NCBI RefSeq assembly: GCF_027531025.1
Contig: NZ_JAPZQX010000004.1
Location: 62,001 to 126,000, forward strand
Direction of reading: 5' to 3'
Length of the DNA stretch: 64,000 nt
Origin: Novosphingobium sp.
GTDB lineage: Bacteria > Pseudomonadota > Alphaproteobacteria > Sphingomonadales > Sphingomonadaceae
Under the pieces are notes generated by a model. That model searched no databases and was not told the origin of the DNA. It saw only the letters and a list, made by a program, of their open reading frames with translations. Shown piece by piece: positions 27,617 through 35,473 of the stretch (positions within the stretch are counted from its first letter, which is position 1; every line of letters begins with the position of its first letter). The position numbers and the translations under genes were made by a program.

Positions 27617-29017
27617 ATGTCGCCCAAGGCCTTCTTGCTTGCTGCTGCTGCCCTGTCAGTCCCCGCGCTGGCTGCTCCCCCGAAGGCCCCCAGTGCGGCG
27701 GCCGAGGGGCAGGTTCTGGACCTGTCGAAGCAGGTGATCGCGCTGCGTTCGGTCCGCGGGGAAGGCAACAAGACGGCCGATGTCGCGCGCGCCTACAAGG
27801 CTGCGCTGCTCCAGGCCGGCTGGGCCGAGAGCGATTTCGAGATCGTGCCGGTGGATGACACCGCCTATTTCATCGCCACCTGGCGGGGCAGCGATCCCAA
27901 GCTCAAGCCGATCGTGATTTCCGGCCACATGGACGTGGTCGAGGCCAAGCCCGCCGACTGGGAGCGCGATCCCTTCATCCCGGTGGTCGAAAACGGCCTG
28001 CTTTATGGCCGCGGGGCCAGCGACCAGAAGGTCTCGCAAGTGCTGGCAATGGTCGCGCTGATGGAACTGCGCAAGAGCGGCTTCAAGCCGAAGCGGACCA
28101 TCGTGATCGCCTTCTCGGGTGACGAGGAAACCACGATGAAGACCAGCCGCATCCTGGCCGAACGCTTTGCCGGGGCGGAAATGATGCTCAACACCGATGG
28201 CATCGGCGGCACCTATGACGATGCCACCGGCAAGCCGCTCTACTGGACCTGGCAGGGGGCGGAGAAGACCTATCTCGACGTCAAGCTGGAGGTGACCAAT
28301 CCCGGCGGCCACAGTTCCGCCCCGCGCCCGGAAAACGCGATTACCCAGCTGGCCACCGCGCTCCAGCGGATCGGCAATTACACCTTAAAGGCCGAGCAGA
28401 GCCCGCTGACTAAGGCCTATTTCGAAAAGGCCGCCCAGTTCGAAAGCGACCCGAAGATCGCTGCCGCGATGCGGGCCTTTGCCGTCAACCCGGCGGACGA
28501 GGCCGCGCTGGCCGTCCTGCGCGCCAGCCCCAGCCATGTCGGCAAGGTGGGGACCACCTGCGTGCCGACCATGGTCAGCGGCGGCCATGCCGAAAACGCC
28601 CTGCCGCAGCGCGCCACAGCCAACGTCAACTGCCGGATCTTCCCCGGCCATGGGCGCGAGGAGATCATCGCCGAGCTGGCCCGGGTGGCCAATGTGCCGG
28701 AGGTGAAGTTCAGCGATTTCACCGGCGGGGATTCGACCGAAAGCCCCGCTTCGCCGATGCGCGCCGATTTCATCGGGGCGGTGGAAAAGGCGATGAAGCT
28801 GGCCCGCCCCGGCGTGCCGGTGTTCCCGGCGCAAAGCTCGGGCGCAACCGACGCGATGTGGTACCGCGCCAAGGGCGTACCGAGCTATACGGTCAGCCCG
28901 CTGTTCATCAAGGACAGCGACTCCTATTCGCACGGCCTCAACGAGCGTATTCCGCTGAGCGGCATCCGCCCCGGCCTGGTCTATTACTTCAGCCTGTTGC
29001 CCGATCTGGCGAAATGA
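27617..29017 (+). CDS. Exported M20-family metallopeptidase/dipeptidase
   Basis: A 466-residue zinc peptidase with a cleavable signal peptide (MSPKAFLLAAAALSVPALAA). M20 metal ligands are visible in ISGHMDVVEA (His, Asp), GRGASDQK (bridging Asp) and FSGDEETT (catalytic Glu pair), and a dimerisation insert begins at about VKLEVTNPGGHSSAPRPENA. AAAGGAG precedes the ATG. Likely a periplasmic carboxypeptidase or dipeptidase feeding on peptides. Its 3' end overlaps the convergent TetR gene by 29 bases. Confidence 0.92.
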   Translation: MSPKAFLLAAAALSVPALAAPPKAPSAAAEGQVLDLSKQVIALRSVRGEGNKTADVARAYKAALLQAGWAESDFEIVPVDDTAYFIATWRGSDPKLKPIVISGHMDVVEAKPADWERDPFIPVVENGLLYGRGASDQKVSQVLAMVALMELRKSGFKPKRTIVIAFSGDEETTMKTSRILAERFAGAEMMLNTDGIGGTYDDATGKPLYWTWQGAEKTYLDVKLEVTNPGGHSSAPRPENAITQLATALQRIGNYTLKAEQSPLTKAYFEKAAQFESDPKIAAAMRAFAVNPADEAALAVLRASPSHVGKVGTTCVPTMVSGGHAENALPQRATANVNCRIFPGHGREEIIAELARVANVPEVKFSDFTGGDSTESPASPMRADFIGAVEKAMKLARPGVPVFPAQSSGATDAMWYRAKGVPSYTVSPLFIKDSDSYSHGLNERIPLSGIRPGLVYYFSLLPDLAK

Positions 29018-29612
29018 TCCGCGCCAGGGCCGCGCGGGCGATGGCAGCCGCCTCGTCCGCGCTGAAGGCCTGAGGCGACAGGCACAGTTCCAGCCACAGC
29101 CCGTCGACCAGCGCGGTCAGCTCGATCGCGCGCGGGCGCAGCTCGGGCCGGGCGACCCCGGCGGCGGCCAGCAAGGCTTCCAGTTGGGCGCGAAAGCCGC
29201 CGTACTGCTCGTCATGCAGGGCGGCGATTTCCGGGCGGGCGCGGACCAGGCTCCAGAAGGCGATCCAGGTGGCGAGCAGTTCGGGATCGGCGATCGGGGC
29301 GGTGAAGCTGGCGGTAACGAAGGCCTCCAGCCGCGCGCGCGGATCATCGCCCGCCGCCGCCACGGCCGCTTCCAGCGCGGCATCGACCCGCGCCCCGGTG
29401 TGGCCATAGGTCGCCGCGATCAGCGCGTCGACGCCGGGGAAGTAGTGCCCGACCAGCCCCGGCGATACGCCCGCCTCGACCGCGATGGTCCGCACGCTCG
29501 CCCCGGCGATCCCCGCGCGGGCCAGCACGCGGGCGCAGGCCTCGATCAGGCTGAGGCGGCGGGCATCGGGTTCAGACCGGCGAAAGGCGGGCGCGGTGCT
29601 CACTTGCGGCAT
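28989..29612 (-). CDS. TetR-family regulator (BetI-like)
   Basis: A 207-residue repressor. The N-terminal HTH spans SLIEACARVLARAGIAGASV, IAVEAGVSPGLVGHYF and PGVDALIAATY; the GVSPGLVGHYF recognition helix is of the BetI subtype. The C-terminal ligand domain has LLATWIAFWSLVRARPEI, also BetI-like. Divergent from the Rieske oxygenase operon with an inverted-repeat operator in between, so it probably represses that operon and itself. The start MPQVSTAPAF keeps the operator outside the gene. Confidence 0.88.
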   Translation of the reverse strand: MPQVSTAPAFRRSEPDARRLSLIEACARVLARAGIAGASVRTIAVEAGVSPGLVGHYFPGVDALIAATYGHTGARVDAALEAAVAAAGDDPRARLEAFVTASFTAPIADPELLATWIAFWSLVRARPEIAALHDEQYGGFRAQLEALLAAAGVARPELRPRAIELTALVDGLWLELCLSPQAFSADEAAAIARAALARIISPDRATG

Positions 29613-29620
29613 CCTACCAC

Positions 29621-29642
29621 TTGTTGTACGACTGTCCAACAA
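29621..29642. promoter_or_regulatory. Probable operator for the BetI-like regulator
   Basis: TTGTTGTAC-GACT-GTCCAACAA: 9-base arms that are complementary at 8 of 9 positions. It occupies nearly the whole gap between the regulator's ATG and the GTG start of the Rieske gene, six bases before the latter's AAGGAG. Place and symmetry fit a TetR dimer site. Confidence 0.7.
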
Positions 29643-29659
29643 GGTTTGAAGGAGTCGCC

Positions 29660-30841
29660 GTGGGCAAGCTGGGAGCCATCGTTGCCGAAATCGACGGGCC
29701 GGACGTCGATCCCGACGCCGATTTCAGCCTGCCCGGCTGGATCTATCACGACCGCGAGTTCTTCGACCTGGAGATGGAGCGGGTGATCCGCCCGTCGTGG
29801 CAGATCGTCTGCCACGTGAACGAGATTCCCAATCCCGGCGATTACCAGACGATCGACTACCTCGGCGAAAGCGTGGTGGTGATCCGGGGCGATGATGGCG
29901 TCATCCGGGCCTTCACCAATGTCTGCCGCCACCGGGCGATGCGGCTGGTCGAAGGGCCGATGGGCTGTGCCAAGAAGCTGGTCTGCCCCTATCACGCCTG
30001 GGTCTATGAAACCGACGGGCGGCTGACCGGCGTGCCAATGAAGGGTGAGTACCCGGCGCTGAAGCTGGAGGAAAACGGCCTGGCTCCGGTCGCGACCGAA
30101 GTCTGGCACGGCTTCATCTTCGTCAACCTGTCCCCCGGCGCCTTCCCTTCGGTGGGCGAGATGATGGCCCCCTTCGAGGCCGAGGTCAGCCAGTACCGGT
30201 TTGAAGATATGGAGCGGATGGCCCCGGTTCGCCTGCGCCCGCGCGGGGTGAACTGGAAGAATGTCGGCGATAACTACTCAGACAACCTTCACATCCCGGT
30301 GGCGCACGATGGCCTGTCGCGACTGGTCGGCAAGACCTATCGGATCGAGGCGCATGGCTGGGCCGACCGGCTTTATGGCGATGTGGTGAAGGGCGAAAAG
30401 CAGAACTTCTGGGAGAAGTTCTATCGCACCCATCTGCCCCGGGTGGACCACCTGCCCGAGGAAGCGCACGGCCGCTGGCTCTATTACAAGCTGTGGCCGA
30501 ACATGGCCTTTGATATCTACGCCGACCAGATCGACTTCATGCAATGGCTGCCGATCAGCCCGACCGAGTGCCTGCTGCGCGAAGTGGCCTATGCCCTGCC
30601 TGATGGGCGCCGCGAAATGAAGCTGGCGCGCTATGCCAACTGGCGGATCAACCGGGTGGTCAATGCCGAGGATACCTGGCTGATCAGCCGGGTCCAGCAG
30701 GGGATGCAAAGCAAGTCCTATGGCACCGGCCCGATCGCCCGCAGCGAGGTCTGCCTGCGCAGCTTCGCCCGCAAGATCCGGGCACTGATTCCGGCGGCCC
30801 GCCAACCCTTCGCGCCCGCACCGGGCTGGAGCAAGCAATGA
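29660..30841 (+). CDS. Rieske-type oxygenase, large (alpha) subunit
   Basis: A 393-residue aromatic-ring-hydroxylating-type oxygenase. The Rieske 2Fe-2S ligands are in CRHRAMRLVEG (CxH) and LVCPYHAWVYETDGRL (CxxH). The catalytic iron region is NWKNVGDNYSDNLHIPVAH, giving two His ligands and the Asp bridge. The GTG start has AAGGAG six bases upstream. No beta subunit, ferredoxin or reductase gene is adjacent; homotrimeric alpha-only oxygenases such as dicamba- or choline-type demethylases work like this. Substrate unknown; the BetI-like regulator hints at a quaternary-amine or similar compound, which is speculation. Confidence 0.92.
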   Translation: MGKLGAIVAEIDGPDVDPDADFSLPGWIYHDREFFDLEMERVIRPSWQIVCHVNEIPNPGDYQTIDYLGESVVVIRGDDGVIRAFTNVCRHRAMRLVEGPMGCAKKLVCPYHAWVYETDGRLTGVPMKGEYPALKLEENGLAPVATEVWHGFIFVNLSPGAFPSVGEMMAPFEAEVSQYRFEDMERMAPVRLRPRGVNWKNVGDNYSDNLHIPVAHDGLSRLVGKTYRIEAHGWADRLYGDVVKGEKQNFWEKFYRTHLPRVDHLPEEAHGRWLYYKLWPNMAFDIYADQIDFMQWLPISPTECLLREVAYALPDGRREMKLARYANWRINRVVNAEDTWLISRVQQGMQSKSYGTGPIARSEVCLRSFARKIRALIPAARQPFAPAPGWSKQ

Positions 30842-32436
30842 CCAAGACTTACGACGCGCTGATCATCGGCGGTGGCCACAATGGCCTGACCTGCGCCTTC
30901 TACCTGGCCCGCGCCGGGATGCGCGTGCGGGTGCTGGAGCGGCGGCACATTGTCGGCGGTGCGGCGGTGACCGAGGAATTCCACCCCGGATTCCGCAATT
31001 CGACCGCCAGCTACACGGTCAGCCTGCTGCGCCCCAAGGTGATCCAGGACATGCGCCTGCACGACCATGGCTACCGCGTGATCGAACGCACGATCAGCAA
31101 CTTCTTCCCGTTCGAGAACGATTACGTGAAGCTGGGCGGCGGGCCGGGCCGGACCGAGGCAGAATTCGCGCGCTTTTCGAAAAAGGATGCCGAGGCTTAC
31201 CCGAAGTACGATGCGGCGCTGGAAAAGGTCGCCAACGTGCTGCGCGACCTGTCGCTCCAGATTCCGCCCAATGTTGGCGGGGGCCTGTCCTCACTGGTCG
31301 CGGCGGCGAAGCAGGGCTGGCCGATGGCCAACCTTGACCTCTCCACCCAGCGCGACCTGCTCGACATCTTCACCAAGTCGGCCCGCCAGTTCCTCGATGG
31401 CTGGTTCGAGCATGACTATGTCCAGTCGGCCTTCGCCTTCGATGCGGTGGTCGGCAATTATGCCGGGGTTTCAACCCCTGGCTCGGCCTATGTCCTGCTG
31501 CACCACGTCTTCGGCGAGGTAAACGGCAAGTTGGGCGCCTGGGGGCATGCGGTTGGCGGGATGGGGGCAATCACCCAGGCCATGGCCCGCGCCTGCGAGG
31601 ATCAGGGCGTCGAGATCAGCCTTGAGGCGCCGGTCGCCAAGGTGCTGGTGAACAATGGCAAGGTCCAGGGCGTGAAGCTGGAAAGCGGCGAGGAACTGAT
31701 CGCCCCGATCGTCGCCTCCAACGCCGGCCCCGCGCTGCTCTATCGCCAGCTGGTCGATTCCAGCGATCTCGATGAGGACTTCAACCGCCGGATCAAGGGC
31801 TACAAGACCTGCTCGGGCACCTTCCGGATGAACGTCGCCCTGTCGGAACTGCCGGACTTCTCGGTGCTGCCGGGCAAGGAACAGGCCGAACACCACACTG
31901 CCGGGATCATCATTGCGCCGGGCATGGACTACATGGACCAGGCCTTCATCGATGCCCAGCAGCATGGCTGGTCGAAGAAGCCGATCGTCGAGATCAAGAT
32001 CCCCAGCACGGTCGATGACAGCCTGGCCCCGCCGGGCTGCCATGTCGCCTCGCTGTTCTGCCAGCAGTTTGATCCGACCGTCGACTGGGATGCCAACCGC
32101 GAGAAGGTGGCCGACCTGATCATCGACACGGTCAACGATCATGCACCCAACTTCACGAAGAGCGTGATCGCCACCCAGATCCACTCCCCCTGGGACCTCG
32201 AGCGCAAGTTCGGGCTGATCGGCGGCGATATCATGCACGGCACGATGGGCATCGATCAGCTGTGGGCCGCGCGCCCGGTGCTGGGCCACGGCGACTATCG
32301 CGGGCCGATCAAGGGGCTCTACATGTGCGGCGCGGGCACTCATCCCGGCGGGGGCGTGACCGGCGCGCCGGGCCACAACGCGGCCCACGCGATCCTCGCC
32401 GACCGCCCGCTGATCAGGAAGCTGTTGCGGTCCTGA
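30838..32436 (+). CDS. FAD-dependent oxidoreductase, PYROXD2/phytoene-desaturase-like
   Basis: A 532-residue flavoprotein. The FAD-binding beta-alpha-beta is ALIIGGGHNGLTCAFYLARAG, followed by VLERRHIVGGAAVTEE. The C-terminal motif YMCGAGTHPGGGVTGAPGHN is that of carotenoid-desaturase-like proteins of the PYROXD2 type. Overlap of four bases with the Rieske gene (ATGA) shows an operon. In this context it may oxidise the oxygenase product, or supply electrons; that is inference. No carotenoid genes are near. Confidence 0.9.
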   Translation: MTKTYDALIIGGGHNGLTCAFYLARAGMRVRVLERRHIVGGAAVTEEFHPGFRNSTASYTVSLLRPKVIQDMRLHDHGYRVIERTISNFFPFENDYVKLGGGPGRTEAEFARFSKKDAEAYPKYDAALEKVANVLRDLSLQIPPNVGGGLSSLVAAAKQGWPMANLDLSTQRDLLDIFTKSARQFLDGWFEHDYVQSAFAFDAVVGNYAGVSTPGSAYVLLHHVFGEVNGKLGAWGHAVGGMGAITQAMARACEDQGVEISLEAPVAKVLVNNGKVQGVKLESGEELIAPIVASNAGPALLYRQLVDSSDLDEDFNRRIKGYKTCSGTFRMNVALSELPDFSVLPGKEQAEHHTAGIIIAPGMDYMDQAFIDAQQHGWSKKPIVEIKIPSTVDDSLAPPGCHVASLFCQQFDPTVDWDANREKVADLIIDTVNDHAPNFTKSVIATQIHSPWDLERKFGLIGGDIMHGTMGIDQLWAARPVLGHGDYRGPIKGLYMCGAGTHPGGGVTGAPGHNAAHAILADRPLIRKLLRS

Positions 32437-33685
32437 CCGAAAGGTAGACCGGCAGGCCGGCACCGATCAGCAGCGCAGCATAAAGCATCGCTTCGGTGCC
32501 AAGCCCGTATTCAGCCCAGAAGAAGAAGGCCACGGCCACCAGTGCTGCCAGCACGGTCAACGCCTGGCCGCGCGCCAGCTTCAGCGCGGCCAGTGCAGCC
32601 ATCAGGTAAGCGACCAGCCCCGCCGCCAGGCTGACCGAGGCAATGAAGCCGAACAGGTCGGTCATGCCCTTCTGGTAGTTGAGCAGGGTGATCCCGCTCA
32701 GCAGGCCGCTGGATACCAGGTGCGAGCGGACCGGGGTGCCATGCCTGCCTTCCTGCGCGAACCAGGCCGGAAAGACCCCGCCCTTGGCCATGGCCCAAGG
32801 CATTTCGGCCTGGACCAGGACCCAGCCGTTGAGCGTACCGAAGGCGCTGATCGCTGCAAACAGAGCGACGGCGATCGCTACGTCGCCGCCCAGGTAACGT
32901 CCCAGATAACTGGCAATTGGAGCCGGGCTGGCGGCCGCTTCATCGATGGGCATGTATAGAGCAAACGCGGCGGAAATGCCGAAGTAGACCAGGCCGGTCA
33001 GCGCCACGCCCAACATCGTTGCCCGGGCAATGTTGCGCCCCGGATTCTCAACCTTGTCGGCCGGAACGGTGGCCGCCTCCAGCCCCAAGAAGCCCCAGAA
33101 CGTCAGCCCGGCGGCCAGTGCGATGTTGTCGACCGTGAACGGTACGCCGGGATCCGGCGCACGCGGTGCACCGGTCGCGAACAAGTAGACCGCAATGCCG
33201 ATCAGGCCGACCAGCGGCAGCAGTTTCAGCACTACGGTCACTTCCTGCAGCCGCCCCGCCTCGCGTACCCCGCGGATATTGATCAGGGTTACGGTCCACA
33301 CGCAGGCCACGGCCAGCACGGCCGGCAGGCCCTGCGTTTCGCCCAACACGGGCCAGATCAGCGCAAGGGCGCTGACCACGGCCACTGCGACCGCCGCATT
33401 GCCCACCCAGCTCATCACCCAATAGGCCCAGGCTGTGGTGAACCCTGCCAGCGGCCCGAAGGCGGCAGTGGCATAAGCGTAAGGCCCCCCGGCGAGTGGC
33501 AGCTTGCGGCCCAGCGCGGAGAAGACCTGCGCAAGCGCAAGCGCGCCGATGATGGTGATGCCCCAGCCAGCAAACTGGTTCCAGCCGAGCGGGGCGAGTT
33601 GGGCGGGCAGGACATAGATGCCCGATCCCACCATGTTGCCAATGACCAGCGCGAGCAGCGCCCAGAATCCCAGTTTGCGTTCCAT
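32414..33685 (-). CDS. APC-family amino-acid permease
   Basis: A 423-residue membrane protein with about 12 TM helices. LLALVIGNMVGSGIYVLPAQ in TM1 is the unwound substrate-binding motif (GSGIF-type) of the basic-amino-acid/polyamine antiporter group (AdiC, PotE), and GGPYAYATAAFGPLAGF is the TM3 signature. GGGGGA lies about nine bases before the ATG. Twenty-three bases overlap the 3' end of the convergent flavoprotein gene. Substrate unknown. Confidence 0.9.
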   Translation of the reverse strand: MERKLGFWALLALVIGNMVGSGIYVLPAQLAPLGWNQFAGWGITIIGALALAQVFSALGRKLPLAGGPYAYATAAFGPLAGFTTAWAYWVMSWVGNAAVAVAVVSALALIWPVLGETQGLPAVLAVACVWTVTLINIRGVREAGRLQEVTVVLKLLPLVGLIGIAVYLFATGAPRAPDPGVPFTVDNIALAAGLTFWGFLGLEAATVPADKVENPGRNIARATMLGVALTGLVYFGISAAFALYMPIDEAAASPAPIASYLGRYLGGDVAIAVALFAAISAFGTLNGWVLVQAEMPWAMAKGGVFPAWFAQEGRHGTPVRSHLVSSGLLSGITLLNYQKGMTDLFGFIASVSLAAGLVAYLMAALAALKLARGQALTVLAALVAVAFFFWAEYGLGTEAMLYAALLIGAGLPVYLSVRTATAS

Positions 33686-33755
33686 TGGCGTTTTCCCCCT
33701 TGCAGGGCAGACTACCGCTTGATCGCGCGGCGTCACCATGTTTCTTGGGGCCCGC

Positions 33756-35366
33756 ATGAACACCCTGACCACCCAATCCTGGCTGGCCCGCGCGGGCGCC
33801 TATCATCCGCGGCTGATCCGCGCCGCCATGGCGATGAACGAGAACGACCTGCCGGTGGCCGAGCCGCTGCTGCGCCAGCACCTCAAGGAGGATCCGTTCG
33901 ATGTCCAGGCGATCCGCCTGTTCGCGGAACTGGCCGGGCGGATCGGGCGCTATCGCGATGCGGAAAACCTGCTGCGCCGCGCGGTCGAGCTGGCCCCTGG
34001 CTTCACCCCGGCGCGGGCCAACCTGGCGCTGGTGCTTTACCGCCAGAACCGCCCGGCCGAAGCCATTGCCGAGCTGAACCTGGTGCTGGAGGAAGAGCCG
34101 GACAATCCCGGCCATGCCAATCTCCAGGCCGCCGCGATGGGCCGCATCGGCGAATTCGACGAGGCGATCCAGCTTTATGAGCGAGTGCTGGAACAGGCCC
34201 CCAACCAGCCGCGCGTGTGGATGAGCTTTGGCCACATGCTGAAGACCGTCGGCCGGCTGGCCGAGGGGATCGCCGCCTATCGCAAGGCGATCGAGGTTAT
34301 GCCGACCCTGGGCGAGGCCTGGTGGAGCCTCGCCAACCTCAAGACCGTGAAGTTCGACGATGCCGATATCGCGGCGATGCGCGCCGCGCTGGAGCAGGGC
34401 GGGGTGGCCAAGGAAGACCACTTCCACCTCGACTTCGCGCTGGGCAAGGCGCTTGAGGACCGGGGCGAGGCAGCGGCAAGCTTTGCGCACTACGCCGCCG
34501 CCAATGCCTTGCGCCGCACCGAGTTGAACTATGACGCCGATGACACCACCCGCCTGGTCGACCGGCTGATCGAGATCGCCACGCCCGAATTCTTCGCCGC
34601 CCGCGCCGGGCAGGGCTGCGATGCGCCCGATCCGATCTTCGTGCTGGGCATGCCGCGCGCCGGATCGACCCTGGTCGAACAGATCCTGTCGAGCCACAGC
34701 CTGGTCGAAGGGACCAGCGAACTGCCCGACATTCCGGCCCTGACCCGCGAAGTGAGCGCCTATCCGCTCGGCCTGCCGGAGCTTGCGGCCCCGGATCTGG
34801 CGCGGCTGGGCGAGGATTTCCTGAAGCGTAGCCGGATCCAGCGCAAGACCGACCGGCCGTTCTTCATCGACAAGCTGCCCAACAACTGGCTGCACGCGGT
34901 CTTCATCATGATGATCCTGCCGGGTGCGAAGATCGTCGATGCCCGCCGCCATCCGCTGGGCTGCTGCTTCTCGAACTTCAAGCAGCACTTCGCGCGTGGC
35001 CAGGCCTTCAGCTATGGCCTGGAGGACATGGGACGCTACTATGCCGACTATGTGCGGCTGATGGCGCACCTCGACCGGGTCCAGCCGGGGCGGGTCCACC
35101 GGGTGATCTACGAGAACATGGTCGACCATACCGAGCACGAGGTTCGCGCCCTGCTCGACTATTGCGGGCTGGCGTTCGAACCGGCCTGCCTTGAATTCCA
35201 CCGCACCGAACGCGCGGTGCGCACGCCCAGTTCCGAACAGGTCCGCCGTCCGATCTTCCGCGAAGGGACCGAGGCGCACGTGCCGTTCGAACCCTGGCTT
35301 GGCCCGCTCAAGGCGGCGCTCGGCGAAGTATTGACCGCCTATCCGCAGGCCCCGGCAGCGTGGTAA
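33756..35366 (+). CDS. TPR-domain sulfotransferase
   Basis: A 536-residue two-part protein. Residues 1-230 are tandem TPR helices (PLLRQHLKEDPFDVQAIRLF, AENLLRRAVELAPGFTPAR, AIQLYERVLEQAPNQPRVW). Residues 285-536 are a PAPS-dependent sulfotransferase: 5'-phosphosulfate loop FVLGMPRAGSTLVEQILSSH and 3'-phosphate motif ARRHPLGCCFSNFKQHFARG. No signal peptide is evident. An ATG six codons upstream (33738) is an alternative start. The protein-binding TPRs suggest a protein or peptide acceptor. A TonB-dependent receptor follows on the same strand. Confidence 0.9.
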   Translation: MNTLTTQSWLARAGAYHPRLIRAAMAMNENDLPVAEPLLRQHLKEDPFDVQAIRLFAELAGRIGRYRDAENLLRRAVELAPGFTPARANLALVLYRQNRPAEAIAELNLVLEEEPDNPGHANLQAAAMGRIGEFDEAIQLYERVLEQAPNQPRVWMSFGHMLKTVGRLAEGIAAYRKAIEVMPTLGEAWWSLANLKTVKFDDADIAAMRAALEQGGVAKEDHFHLDFALGKALEDRGEAAASFAHYAAANALRRTELNYDADDTTRLVDRLIEIATPEFFAARAGQGCDAPDPIFVLGMPRAGSTLVEQILSSHSLVEGTSELPDIPALTREVSAYPLGLPELAAPDLARLGEDFLKRSRIQRKTDRPFFIDKLPNNWLHAVFIMMILPGAKIVDARRHPLGCCFSNFKQHFARGQAFSYGLEDMGRYYADYVRLMAHLDRVQPGRVHRVIYENMVDHTEHEVRALLDYCGLAFEPACLEFHRTERAVRTPSSEQVRRPIFREGTEAHVPFEPWLGPLKAALGEVLTAYPQAPAAW

Positions 35367-35378
35367 TTCTACCACGCT
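35359..35378 (+). terminator. Hairpin spanning the sulfotransferase stop codon
   Basis: GCGTGGTA-attc-TACCACGC is a perfect 8-bp inverted repeat that includes the TAA stop; a second small stem CCACG-cttt-CGTGG follows immediately. Alternative pairings like these suggest an RNA 3' end between the sulfotransferase and receptor genes, though there is no T-tract. Confidence 0.45.
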
Positions 35379-35473
35379 TTCGTGGCGATTAGGGGATTCT
35401 TTACGGGCGATGCTTGACCAGAGCGCCGTCTGGAATCAGGGATGTCTTTGAACACCTTCAAGATGGGGTACCC

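Noticed and set aside
33048..35375. A 775-codon open frame antisense to the TPR-sulfotransferase
   Set aside because: The sense strand encodes a complete sulfotransferase with catalytic motifs; the antisense product resembles no family and is typical shadow coding.
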